Below are positions 35,866 to 46,571 of a DNA stretch of 64,000 nt, in pieces (position 1 is the first letter of the stretch; every line of letters starts with the position of its first letter). The notes below the pieces were generated by a model, which saw only the letters and a list, made by a program, of their open reading frames with translations, had not been told where the DNA came from and ran no database searches. The stretch is from Lentinus brumalis (Eukaryota; Basidiomycota; Agaricomycetes; Polyporales; Polyporaceae): NCBI GenBank assembly GCA_001792895.1, contig MARA01000046.1, positions 124,001-188,000 of the forward strand, written 5' to 3'. Position numbers and translations under genes: made by a program.

Positions 35866-37397
35866 ATCGTGAAGACGTTCAAGGTTTGACCTGTGCTCCC
35901 AGAGCGGTCAGCTTGACGAACTCAGCGAGGAACGGACGTCAACATACCTGGAGCCCGTCAAACACGACGACGAAGACGAAGACGACGACGGGGTGCAGCA
36001 AGGACGGTTACGACGAGGAGTCCAGGCAGCGGCGACGTCGAAGAGCTGGGAAGCACACAGCGGGAGGGACTTGCAATGAGCGAAGGGGAGAGGTGAGCAG
36101 CACCATGCCCCGTCCCGTCGCTCTCCAGGCAGTACTTATACTCTCCGCTCCAGCACGCACGGCGGCACACAGCGAACGTGTCAGTGCCTCTGAAGCGGTC
36201 CCCGGACTCCGCGCGGACCATCACGCGAACTCGGCAGGGTCGAACACACGCTTACGCTGCACCCCGGCTGCGAATATGGGCGGTCTCTCCGCCTCTATCG
36301 AGGCAACATCGGAACTTGGAGCAACACGCCAGAGCGTCGTCCGCCCGAGTGGCAGCAGTACGACTGCGACGCACTAGCCTATGCAGCAGCTCGAGCTCTT
36401 TGGCGAGGGTGTCACTCCGCCAGACACAGCACCTCGCAGTGACGGCTCTCGTTCGAGCGGGCACCAGCCGCCACGGAACACTCGCTCGCAGCCGCATCGT
36501 ACGACACGGGCACGATCAGCGGCCTGCAAATTGGCGTGGGTTCTGCGACGACCGAGACAGCGCATCACGGAGTCGTTCGCCTGCGCGGCGGGGATACGAG
36601 TCGTGGCGCAGCGGGTGCAGAATCCAGATCCCCGGTGAGTGCATGCAGATTCCAGCAGTCTCCGACGCTCTCTTCCGCGCATTCAAGTGGTCGTCGCAGA
36701 CCGCGCTCCGCGAGTTGTGCAGGCTGTCGCCGTCAATCGGCCCGACCCAGTCTGCAATGAACACTCACCCCGTGCAGCTACATCGTACAACACGCACACG
36801 ATCATCGATCATCGCGCACGATGACGGCGGGGTCGGACGCGTTGCATATTGGCGTGGGTGCTGGGACGGACCGCAGGCGACGGCTCCGAACCTCTGGTTC
36901 TGGATCCTGGGAGACGGTAAGTGGTAAGCCTGAAACATCTCCGAAGGGCGCGCAGGTGCTGATTGTATTCGCAGAGGACGAGACGGCGAGCTCGGTGCCC
37001 GACGCCGTGACCCCGTCAGCTCATGGTTTCCGTTCTGCTGGCGAGGTCCTTGTGGCCGCTCCGCTGCGTCCTCCGCAACGCATGTCGTAGTCTAGTCTCC
37101 CTCGAATACTAGCACAGTGCGCGTCGTCCACGTCTGACTTGTGCTGAACTCACTGCTCTCTCCATGCTCCTGCATTCGTCGCACGTCGCAATGCTGGACG
37201 TTTCAAGGCGTGGAGTGGGATGGCTCCCCACAAGCACGCGACGGCTGACGGCTCCGGCCTGTCGGTGAGTGCAATTGTTCGTTGCGACCTGGCGCAACCC
37301 TGTGCAGATGACGGTCGAGGCCGCAATGGACACTTCGACATGCGGCGCTCCGTGGCGGATACTGGTGCGTCCTCGAGGTGTGCATCGTGGCTGTTTG

Positions 37398-38087
37398 CTA
37401 GTATTCAAGCTTGAGAACGCGAATGACGCCCCCGTGATTGGACAGGACATGGATGTGTGCATCGTGCGCGTCCTTGAAGTCCTGAGTGACTGCTCGCACG
37501 TCGATGGAGCTTCTGTCCGCCTCGGTACACGGCCGCGTTCCCTGCTCGTCGCCAGGGTCGCTGCGGACGTTGCGGTCGCGCCATTCGCTTCTTGATTCTT
37601 CGCTTTGGTCGGCGTGCATGTTCCGCCCGTTCGTTGTACGCGACGGCTCCCCCACGCTGCCGTGCACCGTTTCATGCCGGGGCGCCGCTCAGGATGACTC
37701 GGAGCTTGGGACGATGCAGGCGGACTTGAGCTCCCGAGCAACCCTGCCTGCGAGGAGGCCGTGCATCTTGGAGCCAGTCTGGTACCGTCCAGAGGACGCG
37801 ATGCGCTCAGACTCGATCCATGGGTCCTCAACGATGTAGGCGAGGCTCTCGGCCAAGTCTGGGAGGTCACACCCGTCGTTCTGTCGAGTAACCGACTTGT
37901 CGATGTGCGGCCTCAAACTGACTAGCAGCAGCACCACGATCAGGTGGCCTCCCGACCCTCGAAACTCAAAGCAGTCCAGACGGACGGCTTTGCCAAGTCT
38001 CAGCTGAATTCTGTCCCGTAGGAATGGTACCGAAAAGAGGAAGGAGGTCCAGGCTCGACAGCAACGTCTGCCAGTCGGGTTGTGCAT
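37398..38087 (-). CDS. gene-like fragment of unknown function, unit 3
   Basis: This is the third copy of 17729-18418, without visible change. Confidence 0.22.
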
Positions 38088-38605
38088 AGCTCCCGAGCTT
38101 CGGCACGTCGTGGGACTGTTGTGTGCAAGATATCGCAGTCATTTGCCTCGATATTTTGCCATATGCACTGGTATCCTGGATGCCTCGCCGCTGTGGTCGA
38201 GGGAGTGCATTGTAGATAGGTTAAGTACTTCGAGGAGCAGTACTGGCAGCAGTTTGACTCGGAATATGATGCTAGTCTTCCCAGATTCATTCTTGCATGC
38301 CATGCTCTCCGAAACAGCATATAGATGCTCAATCGAGCTAGTGTTGTGCTCTCCAACATTCCAAATGATTCTGTTAGCAAGTAGCGCTCTCTTGAACCGA
38401 TTCGTGCATGTGAAGCACCAGAATTTGCCCGCGAGCGTCGGTAGAGCACCTCGTCACCGCCTGGCAAGTCTGTGTTCTCGTGTTCAAGCAGTACTCTGCA
38501 TCTTAATAGGAACCAGTAAGGAGGAAAGATATAAATGTGCCCAAACTTGAACAGCAGCCCAACGGCGCCGTCGAGCCCTTTCTCGCAAGCCTATCACTGT
38601 TCACA

Positions 38606-39410
38606 ATGGTTAACACTCGGCATCCTCGATACCTCCGCGCCCTGGCTGTCAGTGCATATGTAAACCAAGCTGTACGCTCATCCTCGCACACCGCACTCGT
38701 CCACCCTCTCCCTGGGTCTGTCTCCACGCGGGAGTACAGTACGAAAGAGGCCAAGGTCCGGGGAACTGTCCGGATGTTGCTGAATGCATCGGCCGGTAAG
38801 TCATGATGTCTCAGTGCTCACCCTGCTCACGGACTGATCTCTCACGCACACAGCCAAGACGTCCGGTGTCCCGGATGCCACGATGGGCTGGACGCTTCTC
38901 TCGTTCCGAGATGATGTCGTCATTCCGCTCGAAATCGTGCTGGTTGGGTGGCCGCCCGAGTTCCCCTTCATGAACCTCAGCAGCCCGGGCCATGTCAGCC
39001 AGAAGGCAATGCGGAAGCTCCTCAAGCTCCTCGAAGCAAAGCCACCCCAGCTCTACTTCGTGAAGGCGACGCCGGAGCAGCTGCAGGCCGCCCGACTCGA
39101 CCCTGCGAGTGTCTGTCCCGGACCGCTGTTCCCCGCACCTGCGCCCAATTTCGGCTACAGCAACATCGGCAGACGGCCGATCAGACATGACAAGGACACT
39201 GGGCTCGCTGTCCCTCACCGTTACGTCCGTGACGGGCCGAAGAGCGCGAAGGAGGTCTCAGACGAGGTCGAGGCTGTTGCAGATGCGGAGATTGAGGGCG
39301 GGGCTCGGCGGAGGGGCCCGCTTCCCCAGCTTCATACCCCATTCGGAGTCAAGCTTGGCTGGTACAGCACAGGTTGGCGGGAGTTGCCTGCATTCATAGA
39401 CCTTGAGTAG
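38606..39410 (+). CDS. hypothetical protein, about 248 residues, unit 3
   Basis: This is the third copy of 18937-19741, with TATAAA, start, intron and stop all preserved. Confidence 0.6.
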
Positions 39411-39810
39411 GACTTGCATCGGGACCTCTGGTAGCGTAGTTGATCTGCATCGTTTCAACCTAGCTTACTTACATGCCATGGCGTAGTAATACATGCTGAC
39501 TTCTCATCATCGAATCATTGTCGTACTGGGTGCCTGTTTCGAAAATTCTGCATGAGAAGAAAGATGCCAGCCACAATCGCATATCGCAGATTCAGCCCGC
39601 CGAAGCAAGGTTAACCTTCACTGCACCGCCCAGGAATGCCGCCGAAGGGACACGTTCTTCCTTCACCGTTAATTTTGTGTCCACCTCTCCCACCTACCGA
39701 CGTTGCTCCCCTTCCCCTTCAAGCACGACAATAGCTCACCTAAATCGCTCTTGAGGTCAGTCTCCCCTTCTAACGTGCCCTACGCTGTCGCTGTCGGTAC
39801 TGCGACTGAC

Positions 39811-40432
39811 CAGCGGCCATGCAGCGTGCTTCCTGTCATTGCCCAGCTTCAGACCCACGACGCGGCGACGCCGTCGACCTCGTCAACGTCTCTCACTGGC
39901 ACGATGCCGCGCTCGGACACCACTAGGTCACAGCCCTCTCTACGGGGAGGGAACGAGGTACGCACGTTCTAGCAACCCTGTTGACTGTCCCCGACAGCAG
40001 TACGCCGTTCTCCTAGTCACCCCGCTATGTCCGTGCACGAGCGCAGCGCGGGTCTTGGGCTATGGCATCGCGGCGGCGGTACATCAGTACGTCGTCCACC
40101 ACCGCGGCGGCCGCTTCCGTTGTTCAATGGCGGTTTACGGAGTTCCTTATTGCGATCGCTCTATGACAAAGTAAGCTCGTCATCTGTTCCGTGAAGCGTC
40201 GCGCTCACGACCTGCTCACCGCAGCACTGTCAAGCTGTTCCTTTCGTGCAAGCTCGCTGGCACTCGACGGCACGTCTGTCTTGCCGAAGACCAACCTTCG
40301 AAGCTCGATGTCCTCGCGTCGAGGCCGTCAACGGCCCCGTGTTCTCCGCCGCCCCTCGTTCTGGATATCCCGCCGTCGCCGCTATCGTCTCCCGGCTCTC
40401 CTACGTACCTCGACACGAACAGCGCTGCCTAA
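39811..40432 (+). CDS. small spliced gene of unknown function, unit 3
   Basis: This is the third copy of 20142-20763. Confidence 0.3.
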
Positions 40433-40548
40433 ACCGTCCGGTTCCACAGTCTTCGTGAGCTCATCTTGCCCCGCGACGTCCACGACGTCGGGACAGTGAG
40501 ACGTGCATATGTCGTGACCTCCCGGACACTGCAAAGTATGTCAGATGT

Positions 40549-41539
40549 TTCGCTGTGGACGCACTTAAGTCTGACGTACCTGCAGCTCCTCAGACCTCCG
40601 GTGTTCCTTGGAACAAGCTGCACCCTTCGGTGCTCGCACGCCTCGAGGTTACGCCCAGCACTCCCGCAGACGACTTCACGCCGACCGCGACGAAGCTCGG
40701 GCTGCTTTCCAGCGCTCCCGGGACGTCTCTCTTGGGCGAGACACTCGACGTGCGAGCTATGAGGCTCTGTCAGCACTCGAACCAGCCAGGTATGTGGGAT
40801 GTCTCTCCGTGGCCGCACCTGCGCCTGACTCACCTCAATTGCTCTCCAGCGCTCCCGGAGACGACTTCTCGCCGCACGCAAGGCTTCTCGGGCTCGCCGG
40901 TGCTCCCGGTACATCTTATGAGCCGGACGCTGGAGGTGCGAGCTGTGGAACTCGGTCAGCACTCGACATCGTCAGGAGATCCAGCAAACCGGCTGTTGCG
41001 CGTGCCCAGTGGGCTGCATCATGACGAGCCGACACTACGCAGCAGGTAAAATCTGCTGCTGAGACGTCTACGTCTGACTTACCTCCTCTGCTCGTCACAG
41101 CCGTCGACTGCTCTTGCGCACCAGTCACGACTTGCGATGCGAGGCTACAGCCAGCGCTCCCGGAGACGACGTCCCGCCGCTCCTGCAGACTCCCGGGCTG
41201 TTCTCGTCAGCGTGGCACCTCAGTGTGTCGTCTTCATGATTGCGAACTTGTGTACGCTGCGTCATGACGCGCCGACACTGCTCAGCAGGGGAGGTGTCTC
41301 GCTGCTGAGACGTCTGCGTCTGACTCACCTTCTCTGCTCTTCCCAGCCCGCCGACTGTTTACGCGCACCAGCCACGACCTACGACACGAGGCTACGGCTA
41401 GCGCTCCCGGCAACGACATCCCACCGCTCCTGCAGACTCCCGGGCTGCTCGTCAGCGCTCCCGGACGTTTCCCGAGGCCGAACGCTCGCCGCTCGCGTCT
41501 GGGAGCTGCGAATTTTGGTCAGCACTCGAGACTGCTAGA
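40549..41539. repeat. four diverged modules, unit 3
   Basis: This block matches 20880-21870. Confidence 0.6.
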
Positions 41540-42189
41540 GGTGCAGTCGGCGAGATGCGTGCCAGCCCACGCGGTACGTACCTCTACGTGATCCATGATG
41601 AGTTCAAGTGAGTTCTGTGTCCGTTCCAGTTCCGACGCATTTCTGACATACCTCTTGCAAACTTTCCCGCTGCCCGGCCACGCGTGCATCGCCGTCGTGT
41701 TGCAGCCTGCCTGCCGAGCGCAGAAGTCACGTCAGGAGACGAGCACTCACCTTGGTATGTTCGCACTTGTCTGTACTTGCTGCTCAGGCGAGTCCGGGGG
41801 TCGTGTGTTGCCGTTAGACGGCAGATCGCGCCGAGTGCCTTCAGGCAATCCCTTTTTTTCAGAGCAGCACGCACACTCCGCATGCGGCCAATAGAGAGTC
41901 AAGCAAGCAGGCCTGTTGTCTTTCAGAGCACCGGCGAACTCACGCAGATGCGAGGGCAAGACGGGCAGCGAGATGGCGGTTGGAGACAAGAGAGGCGCAG
42001 GATAGGCGCCCGCGCGTCGGACGAGTTCTGTGTCGGTCGCGGCTCCGGGGTTTTCATACAAGTCCATGTATTCTAGCACGCAGCTTGTACGTAGTATACA
42101 TCGAATACATGCACATGTCCTGAGAACTGCCTGAGTGTGCCCGACATCGTACGTGTCGATATCTCGAGGGTGCTACACCGCTAGTGGGG

Positions 42190-42271
42190 CTCTATGTCTG
42201 TAGGGTGACTCTACGTCCGTAGGGCGCGTTCTACGTCCGTATGGTGCGTTCTACGTCCATGAGGTGCGCTG
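42190..42271. repeat. short tandem repeat, unit 3
   Basis: Four imperfect 20 bp copies, as at 22521-22602. Confidence 0.7.
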
Positions 42272-42393
42272 AGGCATTCGATCGACACGGTGGATCGAGT
42301 CGCGTCTTAGCCACACACGAGGCTACGAGCCGCCAGCGGAGCGCGCACAAGATATATTCGGCTATCTACCACACGCAGCGCCACGCCCGCTCG

Positions 42394-44378
42394 CTAGGCC
42401 CGCCTTCCGTCGGCATCTTCATCCGCCCCGTCGTCGTCGACCTCATCCGATGCAAGCGGAGCAAGCCCCCGCCAGCGCTGCACCTTCACGCGCAGCAACC
42501 TCTCGATCTCGTCGACAGTCTCGCACCGGCCCAACGCAGCACGGAACTTGTTGAACCACGGTCGCCGACCACTAGAGCCGCCCTCAGCACTGCAAAGCTC
42601 GCGGAGATGAAGAGGCGTACCACTGATGATCGACGAAATGCCGGACGTGCGTCTGTGTCGTCTGTATCGTCGCGGTATCTGGGTGGTCCCGACAGATCTC
42701 GAGATATTCCAGAGATATGTTGACGGGATCGGGGACGACGTTCGCAAATAGACTGCTCAACATTGTTGAGCCGCGATTCATATGCATGACGAACAGTGCT
42801 CACCAAGGATTCGCCAATAGAGTCTCACCAACCATGATCCCATCCGCACGCGTCTCGGCCTGGTTCGCAGCCACGTCCTCCCACGTCCGCACGTTCCCAT
42901 TGCTCACCACCGGGATACGCACCCGTTCCTTGAGCGTTCTCACTTGAGAAAGGTCTGCGGCACCCTGCCGCCGACGTCGTGCAGAGACGTGGCGGGCATG
43001 CAGAGTGATCCAGGACGCGCCGGCCGCCTCGAGGCGTGCGCCGAGCTCTGGCGTATTGGCGACGTTCTGGCAGAGACGAATCTTGGCGGCCACGGGAACA
43101 GGGAGTGAATGCGAGAGAGCGGAGACTGGTGTAGGCATGTGTGAGTATGATGTCTGACGAGGCGCATCAAACAGTTGGTGTAAGCGGAGTGCGTTGTGGC
43201 GGGTAATTCTGTGCATACACGAAATGTGCACTCGCTCACCAGGTACATGCGTGCGATGCGCCGCACATGCAAGCGGGAGGATTTCACGGCGATCACGGCG
43301 CGCATGTATGCGTCCGGCCCCATGATATCAGGGTGTATGCGCACCCTGGACCCACAATGATAGAACAGTCAACCTGAGCGTATGCGCCAACTTGAAGCAC
43401 GTAGTACGCAGGAATGAACAGATCGAATCTCGGAGGACTGACCTCAAATTCGCCGGACGGACGCTATATGTCGTAATATGACAGTAGATCAAAGTTCGCA
43501 CCCGCTCACAGGTATATGTGTATGATGCGTCGCAGATATGCTCATCGGAAGAGTTCGCGGTGGTCGAAGTGTGCATATATGCGTCCACCGACGGCCATAA
43601 CGTACAGCAGACAAGAACGTGAAGATTCAGGCCACTATATAAGCGACAAGCACGCAATCTGCAAGGGTGTGCGCCTCAGCTGCTCTCACTGCGTACGCGA
43701 AAAGCGAACAGACCAGCCCTGAGAGGACTCGCCTCGAACTCTGCCCTTCGAACGGACGCATCTGCGAATATGCCCGCATATAGCCGCATAATTGCATTGC
43801 GGTCGATCGAGGGGACCGTATCCAGCGTATAGATCGAGAGGAGACGTTCAAAACAGCTTCTTGCCCATGTATGCGACAATAGGACCATGCAGGATGCATA
43901 GGGAGCACATCATGAACGGAAAAAAGCAGGACTCACCGATACTCTCGACAATTGGCCAGTCCTTCTGACCGAGGAGGTATCCGCCATAATGTCCTTCCCT
44001 CGCAGCGTCTTGCGGACACCCTAGATTGAGATCTACGCATCTTCGTCGATAATATGAGCTCCCATCACCACACAACCTTTCGTCGCACGAAGACGCACCT
44101 ATCGCATCCGCCCTGTCGACGACCGTCCTCGCAGCGCGCACGACCTCGTCTGGGTCGTTCCCGCATAGCTGCACCACGACTGGGCTGTCATGATCCTCCT
44201 TCAGCCCACGCGTATGGAACTCGAGGTAGTCTTGATCGTTCAGGAGACGTTCCGGAAGCAGCATTTGCGTGTAGACCAGCGAGGCGTTGTACCGTCGGAC
44301 GAGGATGCGGAACGGGAGGTCGCTCTGGTTGACCATGGGCGCAGCTATTCGAGAGAGGTCGAGGTCGTGCGGAGACAT
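42394..44378 (-). CDS. DUS1: DUS1-family tRNA-dihydrouridine synthase, copy 4 (type B)
   Basis: This rightmost copy is type B throughout. Exon 1 reads MSPHDLDLSRIAAPMVNQ, then DLPFRILVRRYNASL and GLKEDHDSPVVVQLCGNDPD, differing from the A-type exon 1 at about ten positions. Exons 3-5 match copies 2 and 3, including the shortened tail. Intron 2 is about 57 bp shorter than in copies 1-3 (near 43370-43400). The catalytic GCPQ, AKIRL and SNGNV motifs are intact. Two small insertions lie within 100-800 bp upstream of the start and may have replaced its promoter region. Confidence 0.8.
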
Positions 44379-44454
44379 GATTTGCGAGGAGGTCGTGGTA
44401 CGAAGCAAACCTGAGATGTTGCTGAAATGCTTTGCAGCGCGCGAATCTATGTAG

Positions 44455-44901
44455 TGACATATGCCGGCCGGGGCCAGTTTCGGTGGTCTTGCGGAGAGTG
44501 AATTTCGGTTATTGGCACGTAAGCTCTCTCCGGCCCCTGGGTTTTCGGTGCTCGCCGGCACATATCATGTTGGGCGCTTGGTGGCCGGTTTCACGCTGCC
44601 GAGCCGGCCGGATGCTATTACGCTCGTGTAAGACGATCGGCCGTCTGATTTACGAGCATCAGTTCAAGCTGGTTGCTCGGGAGTCGGTGGACCCCGGTGC
44701 TCATCCCAGGAAGGACCTCACCCCGCCGAACTCGATACATACCAGCACGACCTCTCCAGGGACTTTCGGGGATGTGACATCGCACTTCTTCGGAGCCATT
44801 TTCGGTGATTGGCATGTAACTTTCGGGGCCCTCGGGGCCCATTTTCGGTGATCCTGGCACTTGTCCTGGCATGCTATGAGCTCCGGGCGCTTTTGCCGGT
44901 C
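44455..44901. mobile_element. 447 bp insertion flanked by 8 bp direct repeats
   Basis: CTATGTAG occurs at 44447-44454 and again at 44902-44909, and units 1-3 lack everything between. This fits an insertion with an 8 bp target-site duplication. Inside are repeats of TTTCGG and GCCGGCCGG. No clear terminal inverted repeats or coding sequence are seen, so the family is open; 8 bp duplications are usual for hAT, P and KDZ elements. Confidence 0.55.
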
Positions 44902-44909
44902 CTATGTAG

Positions 44910-45182
44910 CACGACGGGCAATGGCCCGTACCGCCCCCCAGAACAGGACCGGAATATCGTCAGAAATTATCTCCTGTTCCGGTCCGTAATAGTTTGGTAA
45001 CAGCTTTGTAGCGCCCAGTACAAAGAATTCACAGTCCGAAAGGGCCTGTCAATACTCGATACTTACGCGGTTTATACAGATTCCGGTCCGGTCTCCCAAA
45101 CTATTCTGGACCGGAACAGTAGACCAATTCAGGTGATATTCCTTGCCTGTTCTGGGGGTGGTACGCGCCATTGCCCGTCGTG
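44910..45182. mobile_element. 273 bp MITE with CAC-type inverted termini and TAG target duplication
   Basis: The left end CACGACGGGCAATGGC and the right end, read in reverse complement, agree over about 40 bp with a few mismatches (through CCCCCAGAACAGG). An inner pair GTTCCGGTCC and GGACCGGAAC is also inverted. TAG flanks both ends (44907-44909, 45183-45185). Termini starting CAC with a 3 bp duplication point to the CACTA group. It has no coding capacity. It lies beside the 447 bp insertion, within its right target duplication. Confidence 0.75.
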
Positions 45183-45700
45183 TAGTGCGATTAGATACGT
45201 TTCCGGAGATTGCCGACGACATACATACTACGCCTTCATCTGCGTACTTAATGCATACGCATTGACAACTCATACTTACCTTCCCCGTCTATAGGTCCTT
45301 GGCCTGTCTGCAATGATCGTTTTGACAACGTACATAAGGCAGGTCTGACTCGGCGGACGCAGGACAGCCCCAACCCGCGTGATGAGGGTCATCAGCAGAT
45401 CCACACGACAGCGAACAACTCAATTCACGGGGAAGCAGAAGGCTCAGTCAGATGATGTCCAGGGAGGTCCTCCGCAGACAGTGTTGCGCCGAAGTACGTG
45501 GTTTCTCAATCTTTCTCTGCGCGCGTGCTCGCGCTCGAGACTGCCCGTTTACGACAGTCTACGCGCCGGGGAGAAGCACGAATCAGCAGGGCAGGACCCG
45601 GAGAAGACGCGACGGACCCTGGAGGGCGATGAATGCCCGGGCGGCGGGGCGTTGTTGGTGCTTTCCTTGATGGCGGACTGCTTCTCCTGCTCTCGGAGGA

Positions 45701-45706
45701 TATAAG
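45701..45706 (+). promoter_or_regulatory. TATA box of the CFEM gene
   Basis: TATAAG in GGATATAAGGCGG lies 160 bp before the CFEM start codon and is followed by a CT-rich leader, as in many fungal promoters. Confidence 0.45.
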
Positions 45707-45860
45707 GCGGCCGGGGCTGCCAGCGTGCGCGTGCGTCGTCCCCGACCTTCTCGGTCTCTCTGGGTCCCCTCTCCCTCTCGAGCTCGTACGCTCTAGCACT
45801 ACACCGACCCTCACACGAAACCCACACTACATCACTCACGACCTGCGACGACGACCTGCG

Positions 45861-46108
45861 ATGCCGAACATGTCTCTTTTCACCCAACAACCGCGCTGGC
45901 TCCTGCTCTCCGTCTTCCTCGTTCTTTGGTCTTGGTCCTCTGGCTTCAGACGCGACGGAAACCGCGCAAAAGCGCTCGGGCTGGGCGTCGAGGCGCGATC
46001 ACCCCCCTTCGAGGGTACATGGCAGGAGAAAAGACAAGTCGGACTTCCGGTGTGCGCCCAGCGGTGCGCTCTGGAAGCGACGCAGGATATTGGCTGCGGG
46101 ACCGGCCT
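45861..46108 (+). CDS. CFEM-domain surface protein, 5' exon
   Basis: This is the first coding exon of a CFEM (eight-cysteine, fungal extracellular membrane) protein whose remaining exons lie at 62977-63642. The ATG at 45861 opens MPNMSLFTQQPRWLLLSVFL, a secretion signal. The exon carries the first three CFEM cysteines in LPVCAQRCALEATQDIGC and ends GTGL at a GTGAGT donor (46109). Joining to 62977 keeps the frame: CT plus A gives Leu, then NFACACHQ. CFEM proteins sit in the cell wall or on the membrane, and some bind haem; family members act in iron uptake, adhesion or host interaction. The 16,868 bp between the halves is intron plus nested transposons, so expression of a full product is uncertain. 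Confidence 0.75.
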
Positions 46109-46404
46109 GTGAGTACTCCCCTGATTATGAACTTGAACTTGGTTCTGGGACCGTCCTTTCCGAGACTGTCTGCTGAAGGCGGATTTGCGCGTCTTCACGG
46201 CGGTGACTGGGTGTGGCCTTTAGTGGGCATGCCCGAGAACGCCGACCTGCCTCCAAGCCCAGCAACTGCTGATGCGGGGAAGTTCGATTGGGTGACTTCG
46301 TTACCCATCTGTCCGCGAGCAACGACGCCACGCATACATCTAATGTATCGCATGCGATGTGAACCCACTGTATCGGAGCGCAGCTGCGAGCAGACGGTAC
46401 CTTC

Positions 46405-46419
46405 CCGAATCCTAGTGTC
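46405..46419. repeat. left target-site duplication of the LINE
   Basis: CCGAATCCTAGTGTC here is repeated exactly at 62766-62780 and directly precedes the oligo-T tract, which is the 3' poly-A of the minus-strand LINE. Confidence 0.9.
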
Positions 46420-46443
46420 TTTTTTTTTTTTTTTTTTTTTTTT
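46420..46443 (-). other. poly-A tail of the LINE
   Basis: Twenty-four T on the plus strand is the 3' poly-A of the minus-strand retrotransposon, next to its target duplication. Confidence 0.85.
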
Positions 46444-46571
46444 CATCTATTGCGACGCGCACGAAATACATATACATGCAATGGTACGCGAAGTATCCCA
46501 AGCTTCAGTAGTACGAGGGGCCTCGCGCCGTTGGCGAGATGAGGCGATGGCCGTCCTCTTAGACGGGGGCA

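Larger units (their letters stand above)
32572..42407. repeat. tandem segmental duplication, unit 3 (9836 bp)
   Basis: This is the third complete unit, directly following unit 2. It has the same length as unit 1 and keeps the AG near 36093 that unit 2 lacks. Confidence 0.95.
42408..45507. repeat. partial fourth unit / right-hand DUS1 paralogue segment
   Basis: Homology to unit 1 runs 42408-44443 and again 45186-45507, matching 12903-15334, and is then lost at GTTTCTC (45507). The gap between the two parts is filled by two insertions. Substitutions are scattered throughout, unlike the near-identity of units 1 to 3. This segment and the left end of unit 1 therefore look like the two older, diverged copies that flanked the amplified DNA. 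Confidence 0.85.

Noticed and set aside
12903..42407. The large array as rDNA, satellite DNA or an integrated virus
   Set aside because: The unit holds spliced genes with a known enzyme at its edge, no ribosomal RNA features and no viral proteins. The edges are explained by recombination between DUS1 paralogues.
12903..42407. The repeats as a simple assembly stutter
   Set aside because: Units differ at private sites (2 bp near 26257, 1 bp near 23540, the A/B switch points), and the outer copies are diverged. An assembly copy error would give exact copies. It still deserves a long-read check.
46420..46443. Oligo-T tract as a transcription terminator
   Set aside because: Its position next to a 15 bp target duplication and at the 3' end of the LINE identifies it as the element's poly-A tail.
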